Shown: piece after piece, positions 27,070-35,353 of the stretch
Position numbering within the stretch: position 1 is the stretch's first letter
Layout of the letters: the number at the start of each line of letters is the position of its first letter
Assembly: GCF_003031675.1 (NCBI RefSeq)
Contig: NZ_PYWX01000032.1
Location: 62,001-126,000, forward strand
Reading direction: 5' to 3'
Origin: Pseudomonas palleroniana
GTDB taxonomy: Bacteria; Pseudomonadota; Gammaproteobacteria; Pseudomonadales; Pseudomonadaceae
DNA length: 64,000 bases
Translations under genes and position numbers: made by a program
The notes under the pieces: generated by a model
Databases searched by the model: none
What the model was told of the DNA's origin: nothing
Seen by the model: the letters and a program-made list of their open reading frames with translations, nothing else

Positions 27070-28326
27070 TCAGCTCGCGACTTCGGCGCAGTTGCTCTGT
27101 GGGCTGTTTTTCTCGCGCAGGCCGCGCGCAAAGGCGAACGCCTGCTTCAAATCATCCAGCAGATCATCGGTGTCCTCGATGCCGACCGAGACCCGCACCA
27201 ACCCTTCCGAGATCCCCAGCGCCAGCCGTTCCTCCAGCGTGTTTTCCACATGACTGGTGGTGCGGGCCGGGCCGTAAATGGTTTCCACCGCACCGAGGTT
27301 GCCGGCGCAATGCGCAAAGCGCAGGCGTGGCAATAGCAGCTTGACCGTGTCCATGCCGCCGACCAGTACAAAACTGACGATGGCGCCGAAGCCAGCCATT
27401 TGCGCGCAGGCCACTGCGTGGTTCGGGTGCCCGGGCAGGCCGGGATAATTGACGGATGACACCAAGGGTTCGGTGCACAAGAATTCCGCCAAGGCACGAG
27501 CGCTGCGTTGCTGCTGGCGCATGCGCAGTACCAGGGTTTTCATGCCGCGAATGATCAGGTAGGCCGAGAACGGGTCGAGTGACGCACCGTTGATTTCGCG
27601 GTAATGCCGAACCTTGGCCATCAACGATTCCTGGCCGCAGACCAGGCCGCCCAGCACATCACCGTGACCGCTTAGGAACTTGGTGGCGCTGTGAATGACC
27701 ACGTCCACCCCCAGCGCCAGCGGGCTCTGATTCAGTGGCGTGGCGAAGGTGTTGTCGGCCACGACCAAGGCGCCGACGCGTTTGGCCGCCGCGACCAGCC
27801 GTTGGATATCGAGGATTTTCAGGGTCGGGTTGGTGGGCGTTTCCAGGTACACCACCTGACAGCCTTTGGCGATTTCGCGCTCGATCTGCTCATGATCGAA
27901 CGTCTCGCACAGCGTGACCGCCACGCCCATGCGCGGCAGGAACTCTTCGAAAATCTTGTTGGTGCCGCCGTAGCTGTCCTTGGTGGAGACCACGCGGTTG
28001 CCATGGGCCAGGAAGGTGTAAAGCACGCTGCTGATCGCCGCCATGCCGCTGCTGAAGGCAACGGCGGATTCGGCCATTTCCAACTCGCCGATCTTGGCTT
28101 CGAGGGTCTCGACCGTCGGGTTGCTCATGCGGCTGTATATGAAGCCCTGGGCTTTGCCCAATGCCACGTCATACCACACATCGATGTCGTCGTAGCCATA
28201 CGCGGCGCTGGCAACGATCGGGGTCTGGGTGGCGTTGTAGGGGTGCCTGACTTGCTCCCCGCCCCAGACCGCCCGGGTCCCGGCGCCCGCATTATCAAGT
28301 CCTGTGCTGTCAGGTTTTTTGTTCAT
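27070..28326 (-). CDS. Cys/Met-metabolism PLP lyase (gamma family)
   Basis: A 418-residue fold-type I PLP enzyme of the cystathionine gamma-synthase/gamma-lyase/methionine gamma-lyase family, starting at the ATG at 28326. Visible active-site elements are YSRMSNPT (Tyr64, Arg66 contact PLP of the neighbouring subunit), Tyr119 (SYGGTN), Asp191 (VADNTFATP) and the Schiff-base Lys216 in HSATKFLSGHGD. The cysteine that typifies methionine gamma-lyase (YGCT) is replaced by Gly120 (YGGT), so ordinary MGL activity is less likely. Next to an S-methylmethionine-type permease and homoserine dehydrogenase, I infer gamma-elimination or hydrolysis of a methionine derivative. Cystathionine lyase/synthase activity is the main alternative. 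Confidence 0.87.
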   Translation of the reverse strand: MNKKPDSTGLDNAGAGTRAVWGGEQVRHPYNATQTPIVASAAYGYDDIDVWYDVALGKAQGFIYSRMSNPTVETLEAKIGELEMAESAVAFSSGMAAISSVLYTFLAHGNRVVSTKDSYGGTNKIFEEFLPRMGVAVTLCETFDHEQIEREIAKGCQVVYLETPTNPTLKILDIQRLVAAAKRVGALVVADNTFATPLNQSPLALGVDVVIHSATKFLSGHGDVLGGLVCGQESLMAKVRHYREINGASLDPFSAYLIIRGMKTLVLRMRQQQRSARALAEFLCTEPLVSSVNYPGLPGHPNHAVACAQMAGFGAIVSFVLVGGMDTVKLLLPRLRFAHCAGNLGAVETIYGPARTTSHVENTLEERLALGISEGLVRVSVGIEDTDDLLDDLKQAFAFARGLREKNSPQSNCAEVAS

Positions 28327-28494
28327 TGAGATACTCGCACTGAGGGGTGAACGTTGAGTCATTCAGACAGATAGTGCGGGCCAATATAGGGATTGGCGGC
28401 GTCCCCGAGAAACGATGTTATCGGTGCCAAAGGGCTGCTTTTTTTAATGGGTGGGGCTGGAGCAGTTCGATAATTCTGAGGTCGGTCTTTGGGC

Positions 28495-30252
28495 TCACGG
28501 GGTTTGCCGCTGATGTTTCTTCAACCGGTAGGCAAATTGGGCACGGCTGAGCCCTACGCGTCTGGCCGCCGCGGCCAGGTTGCCGGCGTTCTGCTGCAGC
28601 GCCTCCTGGATCAGGCGTGCTTCGAGCCCTTCGATGGAAAACCCCTGGTCGAGTTGGCCCAGGGTGTCCAGCAGCGCAGGGGGGCTGGCCGGCGCGGTGT
28701 TTGACAGGCTGCCGTGGTGGTCCAGGCCATAGGCATCCGCCGGCAGCGGTTCGTTGCGAAACAGATGCACCAGATCAATCGCTTGGCCCTCGTCACTGGC
28801 GATCAGGCCGCGCTCGATCAGGTTTTGCAGCTCACGCACATTGCCCGCGAAATCGTAACGCAGCAGCACCTTCAGCGCGCGCATGGTCAGGCCGGTGGGT
28901 GTCCGCGCGTATTCCTGGCAGAAGCGCGTCAGGAACGCATTGATCAACAGCGGAATGTCATCCCGGCGCTCACGCAGCGGCGGCAGGGCGATGGGGTAGA
29001 CATTCAGGCGGTAGAACAGGTCTTCACGAAACGAGCCGTCGGCGACCGCCTTGCGCAAGTCGATATTGGTCGCGGCCACCACCCGCACGTCCACCGTGAT
29101 GCCGCGCACGCCGCCGACCCGTTCGATCTCTCGCTCCTGCAACGCCCGCAGCAGTTTGCTTTGCCCCGCCAGGCTGAGGCTGGTGATTTCATCCAGGAAC
29201 AGGGTGCCGCCCTGGGCCCGCTCGAAACGCCCGGGACGCGAGTGGGTGGCGCCGGTGTAGGCGCCACGCTCGACGCCGAAGAGTTCGGCTTCGATTAGGT
29301 TGTCGGGGATGGCCGCGCAATTGAGCGCGACGAATGGGCTGTCACGGCGGCCGCTGAGTTGGTGCAGCTGGCGTGCGAACATCTCCTTGCCGACGCCGGA
29401 CTCACCGCTGATCAGCACCGTGGCGGGGGTCAGCGCGACGCGTTGCAAGGCTTGCATCGCGGCGTTGAACGCTGCACTGGCACCCACCAGCGGTTGTGCC
29501 TGGCTGACCCCGACAGGGCTGCCTGCCGGGCTATGGCGCAGCGGGGCGGCGGCGGGGCTGGTGACGGCCTGGGACACATTCAGGTAGCGCAAGTCCTGCT
29601 CGGCGTCGCCCCATTGCTCGACCGTCTTGCCGAGCACCCTGCAACTGCGGTGGCCCATGCCACGGCACTCGACTTCACGGAAAATCACCAGTTGCCCGAA
29701 CAGGCCACTGACGAAGCCCGTGGCATACCCGGTCTCCGTCCAGCACACCGGATCCTGGCCGACACCGTAGGCGCGCACATGCTCGTCGGCCTCGCAGGAG
29801 TGGTGCCAGAGAAACTCGCCTTCATAGAACCCCGAGTCGGCGTCGAACTTGAAGTACAGGGGTTCGACCTTGGTCATGCCCTCCAGGGTGTGCAAGTGCG
29901 TCCCGGCCCGGAATACGGCGGCGGCATCGGCCTGTGGCCAGCGCTCGCGTATCAGGCGCGCATCGCGCGCGCCGCAGGCATAACCGGTGCGGGTAAACAG
30001 GCCGCGCGCCTGCTCCAGCCCCAGGCGCTCGATGACTTCCCCACGCAGGGCGCCGAAGGCGGAGCTGTGCAGCAGCAACATGCGTTGGTCGTTGAGCCAG
30101 ATCCGCCCGTCTTCGGGAGAGAAAAACAGGCAGTCGGTCAGTTCCGCAGGCGTGGGTGAACTGCTGTCGCTGAGTTGGCGGCTGTCGCCGCGCGGATGAT
30201 AGTGCGCGGCGCTCGCGCGGTCGTCGGGCTGCGCGCTTTGGGGATTAGTCAT
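28495..30252 (-). CDS. XylR/DmpR-type sigma-54-dependent activator
   Basis: A 585-residue NtrC-class activator starting at the ATG at 30252 (AGGGG 8 nt upstream). The order is an N-terminal XylR-N aromatic-sensing domain (~35-140), a V4R domain (~145-210, cysteines 153, 170, 196, 204), a linker, then the AAA+ sigma-54 interaction domain with Walker A GESGVGKE (283-290). The sigma-54 loop GAYTGA (330-335) is a Tyr variant of GAFTGA, and Walker B is GGTLFLDE. A Fis-type HTH lies at the C-terminus ([21 protein letters not shown]). This layout binds an aromatic effector directly. It is divergent from an aldehyde dehydrogenase/coniferyl alcohol dehydrogenase operon carrying a sigma-54 promoter, so a coniferyl-type inducer is likely. 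Confidence 0.92.
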   Translation of the reverse strand: MTNPQSAQPDDRASAAHYHPRGDSRQLSDSSSPTPAELTDCLFFSPEDGRIWLNDQRMLLLHSSAFGALRGEVIERLGLEQARGLFTRTGYACGARDARLIRERWPQADAAAVFRAGTHLHTLEGMTKVEPLYFKFDADSGFYEGEFLWHHSCEADEHVRAYGVGQDPVCWTETGYATGFVSGLFGQLVIFREVECRGMGHRSCRVLGKTVEQWGDAEQDLRYLNVSQAVTSPAAAPLRHSPAGSPVGVSQAQPLVGASAAFNAAMQALQRVALTPATVLISGESGVGKEMFARQLHQLSGRRDSPFVALNCAAIPDNLIEAELFGVERGAYTGATHSRPGRFERAQGGTLFLDEITSLSLAGQSKLLRALQEREIERVGGVRGITVDVRVVAATNIDLRKAVADGSFREDLFYRLNVYPIALPPLRERRDDIPLLINAFLTRFCQEYARTPTGLTMRALKVLLRYDFAGNVRELQNLIERGLIASDEGQAIDLVHLFRNEPLPADAYGLDHHGSLSNTAPASPPALLDTLGQLDQGFSIEGLEARLIQEALQQNAGNLAAAARRVGLSRAQFAYRLKKHQRQTP

Positions 30253-30317
30253 TGTTATGCCCCTGCAAGGCGAGTGATCGATATGAGTCACTGCTCAGAT
30301 AGTTATTAAACATAACC

Positions 30318-30332
30318 TTATCAATTGAACAA
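30318..30332. promoter_or_regulatory. XylR-like upstream activator site
   Basis: The near-palindrome TTATCAATTGAACAA, read in reverse as TTGTTCAATTGATAA, matches the XylR/DmpR site (TTGANCAATTGANCAA, as I recall it) apart from a few positions. It lies about 120 bp upstream of the sigma-54 promoter, a usual distance for such enhancer sites. Confidence 0.6.
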
Positions 30333-30442
30333 GTGGCGCGGTGGTGGTTTTTGCAGTTGAGCGGTGGAGCACCGCAACGCGGCGCGTGAAAGGCCCCGAT
30401 CCAGAGCCTTCGACGGTTTATGTCAGCGGGGTCTCGTGCAAA

Positions 30443-30458
30443 CGGCACAGCCTTTGCT
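30443..30458 (+). promoter_or_regulatory. Sigma-54 promoter of the coniferyl alcohol operon
   Basis: CGGCACAGCCTTTGCT has the -24 GG and -12 GC exactly 10 nt apart and matches the TGGCAC-N5-TTGC consensus at nearly every position. It lies 64 bp before the aldehyde dehydrogenase start and downstream of a XylR-like site, facing away from the sigma-54 activator gene. Confidence 0.8.
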
Positions 30459-30521
30459 CAAGGCTAGAGGCGGCGTCTGCACCCGTGCAGGCGATGATAA
30501 TTACAAGAACTGGGAGTTGCC

Positions 30522-31997
30522 ATGTCAGTGTCTGAAACCACCCACCTGTTACAACGGGCCATCGAGTCCGAATGCCTGTTCAACGGCGATTGGGAGCCCG
30601 CTTCGGGAGCCGTGATCCCCGTGATCGAACCTGCCACCGGCGAACCGCTGATGAACTGCGCCATGGCCAGCCCGGCCGACATCGCCGTGGCCAGCCGCAG
30701 CGCGGCCCTGGCCCAACCGGCCTGGGCCGCGCTCGGCCCACGGGAGCGCGCCGAGGTGTTTCGCAAGGCGGCCGAGGTGGCCCGACAGTCATTCGCCGAA
30801 CTGGCGCTGTATGTCGCCCGGGAAACCGGCGCCGCGCTGTTCAAGGGCGAGCACGAAGTGCGCGAAGCGATCGTGCTGCTGCATCAGGCGGCGGGCTTGC
30901 TGTCCCAACCTCACGGCGTGGTGCTGCCCAGCGCGGCGGGGCGCTTGTCCTATGCTCGGCGCCAGCCCCATGGCGTGGTCGGGGTGATTTCCCCGTTCAA
31001 CTTTCCCTTGGTGCTGTCGCTGCGTTCGGTGGCACCGGCCCTGGCGGCGGGCAATGCGGTGGTGCTCAAGCCCGATCCGCAGACCCCGGTCAGCGGTGGT
31101 TTTCTGATCGCCCGGCTGTTCGAAGAAGCGGGCCTGCCCAAGGGTTTGCTGCACGTGTTGCCCGGCGCCGCAGCGGCAGGTGAGGCGCTGTGCCGCGACC
31201 CCAACGTGCGGATGATCGCGTTTACCGGCTCCACGGCAGCGGGGCGCAAAGTCGCCGAGGTGGCTGGCCGGCACCTGAAAAAAGTCGCGCTGGAACTGGG
31301 CGGCAAGAACCCGTTGATCATTCTCGAAGACGCCGACCTCGACCTGGCCGCCAGCAACGCCGCCTGGGGAGCATGGCTGCACCAGGGGCAAATCTGCATG
31401 GCGACGGGGTTGGTGCTGGTGCATGAGTCCATCGCCGCCAGCCTGACACGCAAGTTGGTGGACAAGGCCCGTGCGCTGACCGTGGGCAACGCTGCGCGCG
31501 GTGAAGCCGCGCTCGGCCCCTTGATCAACCTGCGCCAATTGCAGCGCGTGCGCGAGATCGTCAACGACAGCCTGCAGGCGGGCGCAAAGCTGGAGGCGGG
31601 CGGCGATTATGACCAGCTGTTTTACCAGCCGACGGTGCTCAGTGGCGTACGGCCGGGCATGCGCGCCTTTGAAGACGAAATTTTCGGCCCGGTGGCGACG
31701 GTGGTCAGCTTTGCCACGGATGAGGAGGCCATCGAGCTGGCCAACCGCACCGAGTACGGGCTTTCGGCGGCCATCCTCTCGCCCTCGGTGGGGCGCGCCA
31801 TGGCCATCGGCGAGCGGCTGGACTGCGGCCTGCTGCATATCAACGACCAGACCGTGGCGGATGAGTGCATCAACCCTTTCGGTGGGCGCGGCGCATCGGG
31901 CAATGGCGGCAGCGTTGGCGGGCCGGCTGACTGGGACGAATACAGCCAATGGCAATGGGTCACCGTGAAAAACACGCCGCCGGCCTATCCCTTCTGA
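30522..31997 (+). CDS. Benzaldehyde-type aldehyde dehydrogenase (probable coniferyl aldehyde oxidation)
   Basis: A 491-residue NAD(P)-dependent aldehyde dehydrogenase closest in my reading to XylC benzaldehyde dehydrogenases, including the C-terminal WQWVTVKNTPPAYPF. SPFNFPLVLS forms the cofactor pocket. ELGGKNP carries the general base Glu and GQICMATG the catalytic Cys. It is the first gene after the sigma-54 promoter and is followed 44 bp later by a coniferyl alcohol dehydrogenase gene. The likely reaction is therefore coniferyl aldehyde to ferulate, replacing the sequence-unrelated CalB of other strains. Benzaldehyde or vanillin oxidation is an alternative. Confidence 0.87.
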   Translation: MSVSETTHLLQRAIESECLFNGDWEPASGAVIPVIEPATGEPLMNCAMASPADIAVASRSAALAQPAWAALGPRERAEVFRKAAEVARQSFAELALYVARETGAALFKGEHEVREAIVLLHQAAGLLSQPHGVVLPSAAGRLSYARRQPHGVVGVISPFNFPLVLSLRSVAPALAAGNAVVLKPDPQTPVSGGFLIARLFEEAGLPKGLLHVLPGAAAAGEALCRDPNVRMIAFTGSTAAGRKVAEVAGRHLKKVALELGGKNPLIILEDADLDLAASNAAWGAWLHQGQICMATGLVLVHESIAASLTRKLVDKARALTVGNAARGEAALGPLINLRQLQRVREIVNDSLQAGAKLEAGGDYDQLFYQPTVLSGVRPGMRAFEDEIFGPVATVVSFATDEEAIELANRTEYGLSAAILSPSVGRAMAIGERLDCGLLHINDQTVADECINPFGGRGASGNGGSVGGPADWDEYSQWQWVTVKNTPPAYPF

Positions 31998-32018
31998 GCC
32001 TTGGCTCGCACCTGCCTA

Positions 32019-32026
32019 AACAACAA
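32019..32026 (+). promoter_or_regulatory. Hfq/Crc-type CA motif before calA
   Basis: AACAACAA fits the AAYAAYAA catabolite-activity motif bound by Hfq with Crc in pseudomonads. It lies immediately before the AAGAGGG ribosome site of the coniferyl alcohol dehydrogenase gene, so binding would block translation during growth on preferred carbon sources. Confidence 0.55.
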
Positions 32027-32041
32027 TAAGAGGGCTTGAAC

Positions 32042-32809
32042 ATGCACCTGTACAACAAAACCTTGATCGTCACCGGCGTCGCGTCGGGCATTGGTGCGGA
32101 AGTGGCGCGATTGGCGCGCTTCCAGGGCGCCACGGTACTGGGCGTCGATCGCCATGAACCCCAATTGACGCTGGCTGGATTTTTTCATGCCGACCTGAGT
32201 GATCCCGCGAGCATCGACGCATTGGTGGCGCGCCTGCCAACGCGGGTTGACGCGCTGTGCAATATTGCCGGTGTGCCCGGTACGGCGCCGGTGCAAACGG
32301 TGGCGGAGGTCAACTACCTGGGGTTGCGCCATCTCACCCAAGCGCTGCTGCCACGCATGCCGGCGGGCGGCAGCATCGTCAACGTCGCCTCGGTGCTCGG
32401 CGCGCAGTGGCCGCAGCGCCTGGCGTTGCACAAAGCGCTGGCCGCCACCGAGAGCTTCAGGGCCGGGCAGCAGTGGCTAGCGGCCAATCCGGTGGAGCAG
32501 GGCAGCTGCTATCAGTACTTCAAGGAGGCGCTGATCGTCTGGAGCGCACAGCAGTCCCAAGCCTGGTTTCGCGATCACGGGGTGCGTATCAACTGCGTCG
32601 CGCCAGGGCCGGTGTTCACCCCGATTCTGGGGGATTTCGTCAGCATGCTCGGGCCAGAGCGAGTGGCCGAGGACAGCCAGCGCATGACCCGCCCGGCCTT
32701 GGCTGATGAGGTGGCCTCAGTGATCGCGTTTCTTTGCTCGGACGCGGCGCGTTGGGTCAACGGGGTCAACCTGCCGGTGGATGGCGGGTTGGCCGCCACT
32801 TACCTGTAG
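32042..32809 (+). CDS. calA: Coniferyl alcohol dehydrogenase (SDR)
   Basis: A 255-residue short-chain dehydrogenase, the same length as CalA of Pseudomonas sp. HR199 as I recall it. It shares distinctive segments: NIAGVPGTA, VNYLGLRHLT, GGSIVNVASVLGA and CYQYFKEALIVWS. The nucleotide motif is TGVASGIG (11-18) and the catalytic pair is Tyr157 and Lys161 (YQYFK). CalA oxidises coniferyl alcohol to coniferyl aldehyde with NAD. The ribosome site AAGAGGG precedes the ATG at 32042. It follows an aldehyde dehydrogenase in the sigma-54-controlled operon, giving the two oxidations needed to reach ferulate. Confidence 0.92.
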   Translation: MHLYNKTLIVTGVASGIGAEVARLARFQGATVLGVDRHEPQLTLAGFFHADLSDPASIDALVARLPTRVDALCNIAGVPGTAPVQTVAEVNYLGLRHLTQALLPRMPAGGSIVNVASVLGAQWPQRLALHKALAATESFRAGQQWLAANPVEQGSCYQYFKEALIVWSAQQSQAWFRDHGVRINCVAPGPVFTPILGDFVSMLGPERVAEDSQRMTRPALADEVASVIAFLCSDAARWVNGVNLPVDGGLAATYL

Positions 32810-32861
32810 GCATTGCCACAGCGTTGCACCCCGGTGCGGCAGCGCCGTGCCGGGGGTCTTG

Positions 32862-32872
32862 AACAACAACAA
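32862..32872 (+). promoter_or_regulatory. Hfq/Crc-type CA motif before the outer-membrane channel gene
   Basis: AACAACAACAA contains two overlapping AAYAAYAA motifs, about 20 bp before the start of the outer-membrane channel gene. Confidence 0.5.
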
Positions 32873-32890
32873 AAATACAGGACATACAAG

Positions 32891-33838
32891 ATGCTCAAGC
32901 CTATCTTGCGGCCGGTTGCGGCCGTGACATGGGTCGCGTTGTCAGCGACCGCTCATGCTTACGACTTACCCGGCCTGAACCTTGGGACCACCAGCTTCTA
33001 TGACGGCTCACCCGCGCCTGCCGGACCCGGTTGGTACCTGGAGGAATACCTCACGTACTCGCGTGCGAGCCGCTTCAATGATGCCCATGGCAACAAGCTC
33101 GCATTGCCCCGGCAGGACCTGGAAGTGGTGGCGCCCACCACGCAGATCATCTACGTCGGCCAGCCCCTGGCCAATGGCGCGATGCCAGGATTTACCCTGA
33201 TCAATACCTCCCTGGCCCATGTGTCGGTGGAGGATGGCTTGAACAACGCGGCACTCAGTTCTCGGGCCGGGTTTGGCGATGTCACGCTGGGCGCGTTCCT
33301 GCAACTGCCGACAGTGACCCGAGCCGATGGCAGCCCGTGGTTGACCCAGCGGGTCGAGGCGGATGTGACGGTGCCGGTGGGCGCTTACGACCGCAATCGC
33401 TCGATCAACCCCGGCAGCCATTTCTGGTCATTCAACCCCTACTACGCGGCGACGTACTGGTTCAGCCCCCAGTGGTCGGCGAGTGGGCGTTTCATGTACC
33501 TGTGGAATGGCAGAAATGATCAGCCGCAGGCAGGCTTTGGGGATGCCTCCAGTACCCAGGCCGGGCAGGCACTGCATGCCAACCTGACGCTGCAGTACGC
33601 CATCGACGCGCAATTGAGCCTGGGCTTGAATAGCTACTGGTTGAAGCAGATCACCGACACCGAGGTGGATGGGCATGCGGTGAGTGGGCGTCGAGAAAAG
33701 GTCTGGGCCATCGGTCCAGGCATGATGTACGCGTTCAACAAGGAAAATATCCTGTCGGTGAACGCGTACTTCGAGCAACAGGCGCAAAACCGCACCCAGG
33801 GCAACAAGCTGGTGTTTAACTGGCTGCACCGGTTTTAG
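32891..33838 (+). CDS. Outer-membrane channel, phenol-degradation MetA-pathway (SphA-like) family
   Basis: A 315-residue outer-membrane protein starting at the ATG at 32891 with AGGA nearby; the longer frame to 32813 adds an unrelated leader. A signal peptide (ending SATAHAYD) is followed by the conserved ENLGTTSFY/PGWYLEEY-type start of the PF13557 family and amphipathic strands ending with an aromatic-rich C-terminus (LVFNWLHRF). The terminal Phe suits BAM assembly. These proteins are found in aromatic catabolic clusters and are thought to admit hydrophobic aromatic compounds. It is the third gene of the coniferyl alcohol operon and overlaps the convergent transporter gene tail-to-tail by 23 bp. 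Confidence 0.8.
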   Translation: MLKPILRPVAAVTWVALSATAHAYDLPGLNLGTTSFYDGSPAPAGPGWYLEEYLTYSRASRFNDAHGNKLALPRQDLEVVAPTTQIIYVGQPLANGAMPGFTLINTSLAHVSVEDGLNNAALSSRAGFGDVTLGAFLQLPTVTRADGSPWLTQRVEADVTVPVGAYDRNRSINPGSHFWSFNPYYAATYWFSPQWSASGRFMYLWNGRNDQPQAGFGDASSTQAGQALHANLTLQYAIDAQLSLGLNSYWLKQITDTEVDGHAVSGRREKVWAIGPGMMYAFNKENILSVNAYFEQQAQNRTQGNKLVFNWLHRF

Positions 33839-35048
33839 CGGCGGGGGTGCCAGGCCGGCCCGGTGGCGCCGCACGTAGCATCACGCTGATGATGGTAAGT
33901 GCGGCGATCACCACGCCGGGGGACGTCGCCAGCAGCACGCCGGGAGTGCCGGCGCCTGCCGCGAGGAGTTGCCCGGCCGCCAGCGGCCCGGCCACCGAGC
34001 CCAGCCGGCCGATGGCCACGGCCGCCCCCACACCGGTCGCACGCACAGCGGTGGGGTAGGCGGGTGGGGCGCTGGCATACAGCACCAATTGGGCGGCCAT
34101 CACGAACAACCCGGCGGCAAAGCCGGCAATGGCCATGGGCACAATCCCCACCGACAGGCCGACCCCGGCCAGTGCGGCGAGCAACCCGGTGTACACGCAC
34201 AGCACCACTTTCAGCGCGTTGCAGCGGTCCAGCAGCACCCCGCCCAGCAGCGAGCCGAGGGCGCCGCCGATATTGAAGAGCATCTGCACCAAGCCCGCCT
34301 GGGGTTTGCTGAAGCCCTGTTCCATCAGCAACGAAGGCAGCCAGTTGAGCAGCATGTACATCACGGTCAGGGTGAAGAAGTAACTCAGCCATAACGCCAG
34401 GGTCGTGCATGCGCGCCCTTCGCCGAACAGTGCCTCGCCGGTGGAGGGGCGCAGGCTGCGGGCTTGCCCGGACTGTTGGCGAAAGGCATTGGATTCAGGC
34501 AGCAGCCAGATCATCAGCGGCACGGCCAGCAAGGGCGCCAGGCCGCCGATGATAAAAGTGGTTTGCCAGTGTTCACTGGAAAACATCGCGACCACGGCGG
34601 CCAGTGCGCCGCCCAGTGGCACGCCGCAGTACATGACGCTGATCGCGGTGCCACGCTTGCCTTCGCTGACCGCCTCGGCACACAGCGCGATCAGGTTGGG
34701 CAGCGCGGCGCCCAGGCCCAGGCCGGTGAGAAAGCGCACCAGCAACAGGCTCCAATAGCTTTCGACAAACGCAGTACTCAGGGAAAACAGCCCGAACAGC
34801 AGCACGGCACTGACCAGGATTTTCTTGCGGCCGATGCGGTCGGCGACCCAGCCACCGAAGAACGCCCCCGGCAGCAAGCCAATGATGCCGACGCTGAAGA
34901 CCCAGCCGAGCATTTTCGGGTCCAGCGCAAAACTTTGCCGCAATCCGGCGGCAGCGGTGCCGGCGGCCTGCAGATCGAAACCCTCGATCAGCGCAACGAT
35001 AAAGCACAACGCGATAGTCAGCGTCGAACGACGCGATGGACTGTCCAT
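33816..35048 (-). CDS. Aromatic-acid/H+ symporter, AAHS family (MhpT-like MFS)
   Basis: A 410-residue MFS importer starting at the ATG at 35048 with a GAGGTT ribosome site; a TTG lies two codons upstream. The first helix carries the family aspartate (ALIEGFDLQAAG), loop 2-3 reads GGWVADRIGRKKI, and GLGLGAALPNLIALCAEAVSEGKRGTAISVMYCGVPLG closely resembles MhpT (3-hydroxyphenylpropionate transporter) as I recall it. The likely cargo is ferulate, p-coumarate or another hydroxycinnamate that feeds the adjacent ech-vdh-fcs operon. It is divergent from the OprD-type porin, and an AACAACAA motif precedes its ribosome site. Confidence 0.87.
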   Translation of the reverse strand: MDSPSRRSTLTIALCFIVALIEGFDLQAAGTAAAGLRQSFALDPKMLGWVFSVGIIGLLPGAFFGGWVADRIGRKKILVSAVLLFGLFSLSTAFVESYWSLLLVRFLTGLGLGAALPNLIALCAEAVSEGKRGTAISVMYCGVPLGGALAAVVAMFSSEHWQTTFIIGGLAPLLAVPLMIWLLPESNAFRQQSGQARSLRPSTGEALFGEGRACTTLALWLSYFFTLTVMYMLLNWLPSLLMEQGFSKPQAGLVQMLFNIGGALGSLLGGVLLDRCNALKVVLCVYTGLLAALAGVGLSVGIVPMAIAGFAAGLFVMAAQLVLYASAPPAYPTAVRATGVGAAVAIGRLGSVAGPLAAGQLLAAGAGTPGVLLATSPGVVIAALTIISVMLRAAPPGRPGTPAAKTGAAS

Positions 35049-35060
35049 GGGCAAACCTCA

Positions 35061-35068
35061 TTGTTGTT
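35061..35068 (-). promoter_or_regulatory. Hfq/Crc-type CA motif before the AAHS transporter
   Basis: On the minus strand AACAACAA lies directly before the GAGG ribosome site of the transporter, the classical position for Hfq/Crc translational repression. Confidence 0.55.
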
Positions 35069-35326
35069 TTTGTTGTGGTGCGAGCCGGTAGGCTGCTGGC
35101 AATCAAGATAACAAATATAACTAAAAAAACTACGACGGCGAGCTTGCCGCAGATATCGACAGGCAAGCCCTCTATCTCAATCGTTTGCGCTGAGAACGCG
35201 TGGCGGGAATGAAAATAGATAGTTTTATTAACGTTCGATTATCGGTCAGTCGCGGTTGACGAGTGCCTTCAGCTGTTTCCATTCTCTGTTGGCGAAGCCG
35301 GTTGGCCGAGCGTGTGTCACCCCAAA

Positions 35327-35337
35327 AACAACAACAA
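35327..35337 (+). promoter_or_regulatory. Hfq/Crc-type CA motif before the OprD porin
   Basis: AACAACAACAA, two overlapping AAYAAYAA motifs, lies about 17 bp before the porin start codon. Confidence 0.5.
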
Positions 35338-35353
35338 AAAATGGACATCGAAC

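Larger units (their letters stand above)
35049..35353. other. Divergent regulatory region between the AAHS importer and the porin
   Basis: This 305-bp gene-free region holds the two divergent promoters, with A/T-rich stretches around 35100-35130 and 35210-35240. It also carries two CA-motif sites at its ends (35061-35068 on the minus strand, 35327-35337 on the plus strand). I found no convincing sigma-54 site or gene. Confidence 0.5.

Noticed and set aside
27070-28326. Straight call of methionine gamma-lyase
   Set aside because: The family is right, but the Cys after the active-site Tyr is Gly (YGGT), so the call is kept at family level.
30334-30356. Second possible sigma-54 promoter (TGGCGC followed by TTTTTGC)
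   Set aside because: The GG and GC elements are 8 or 11 nt apart rather than 10; the site at 30443-30458 has correct spacing.
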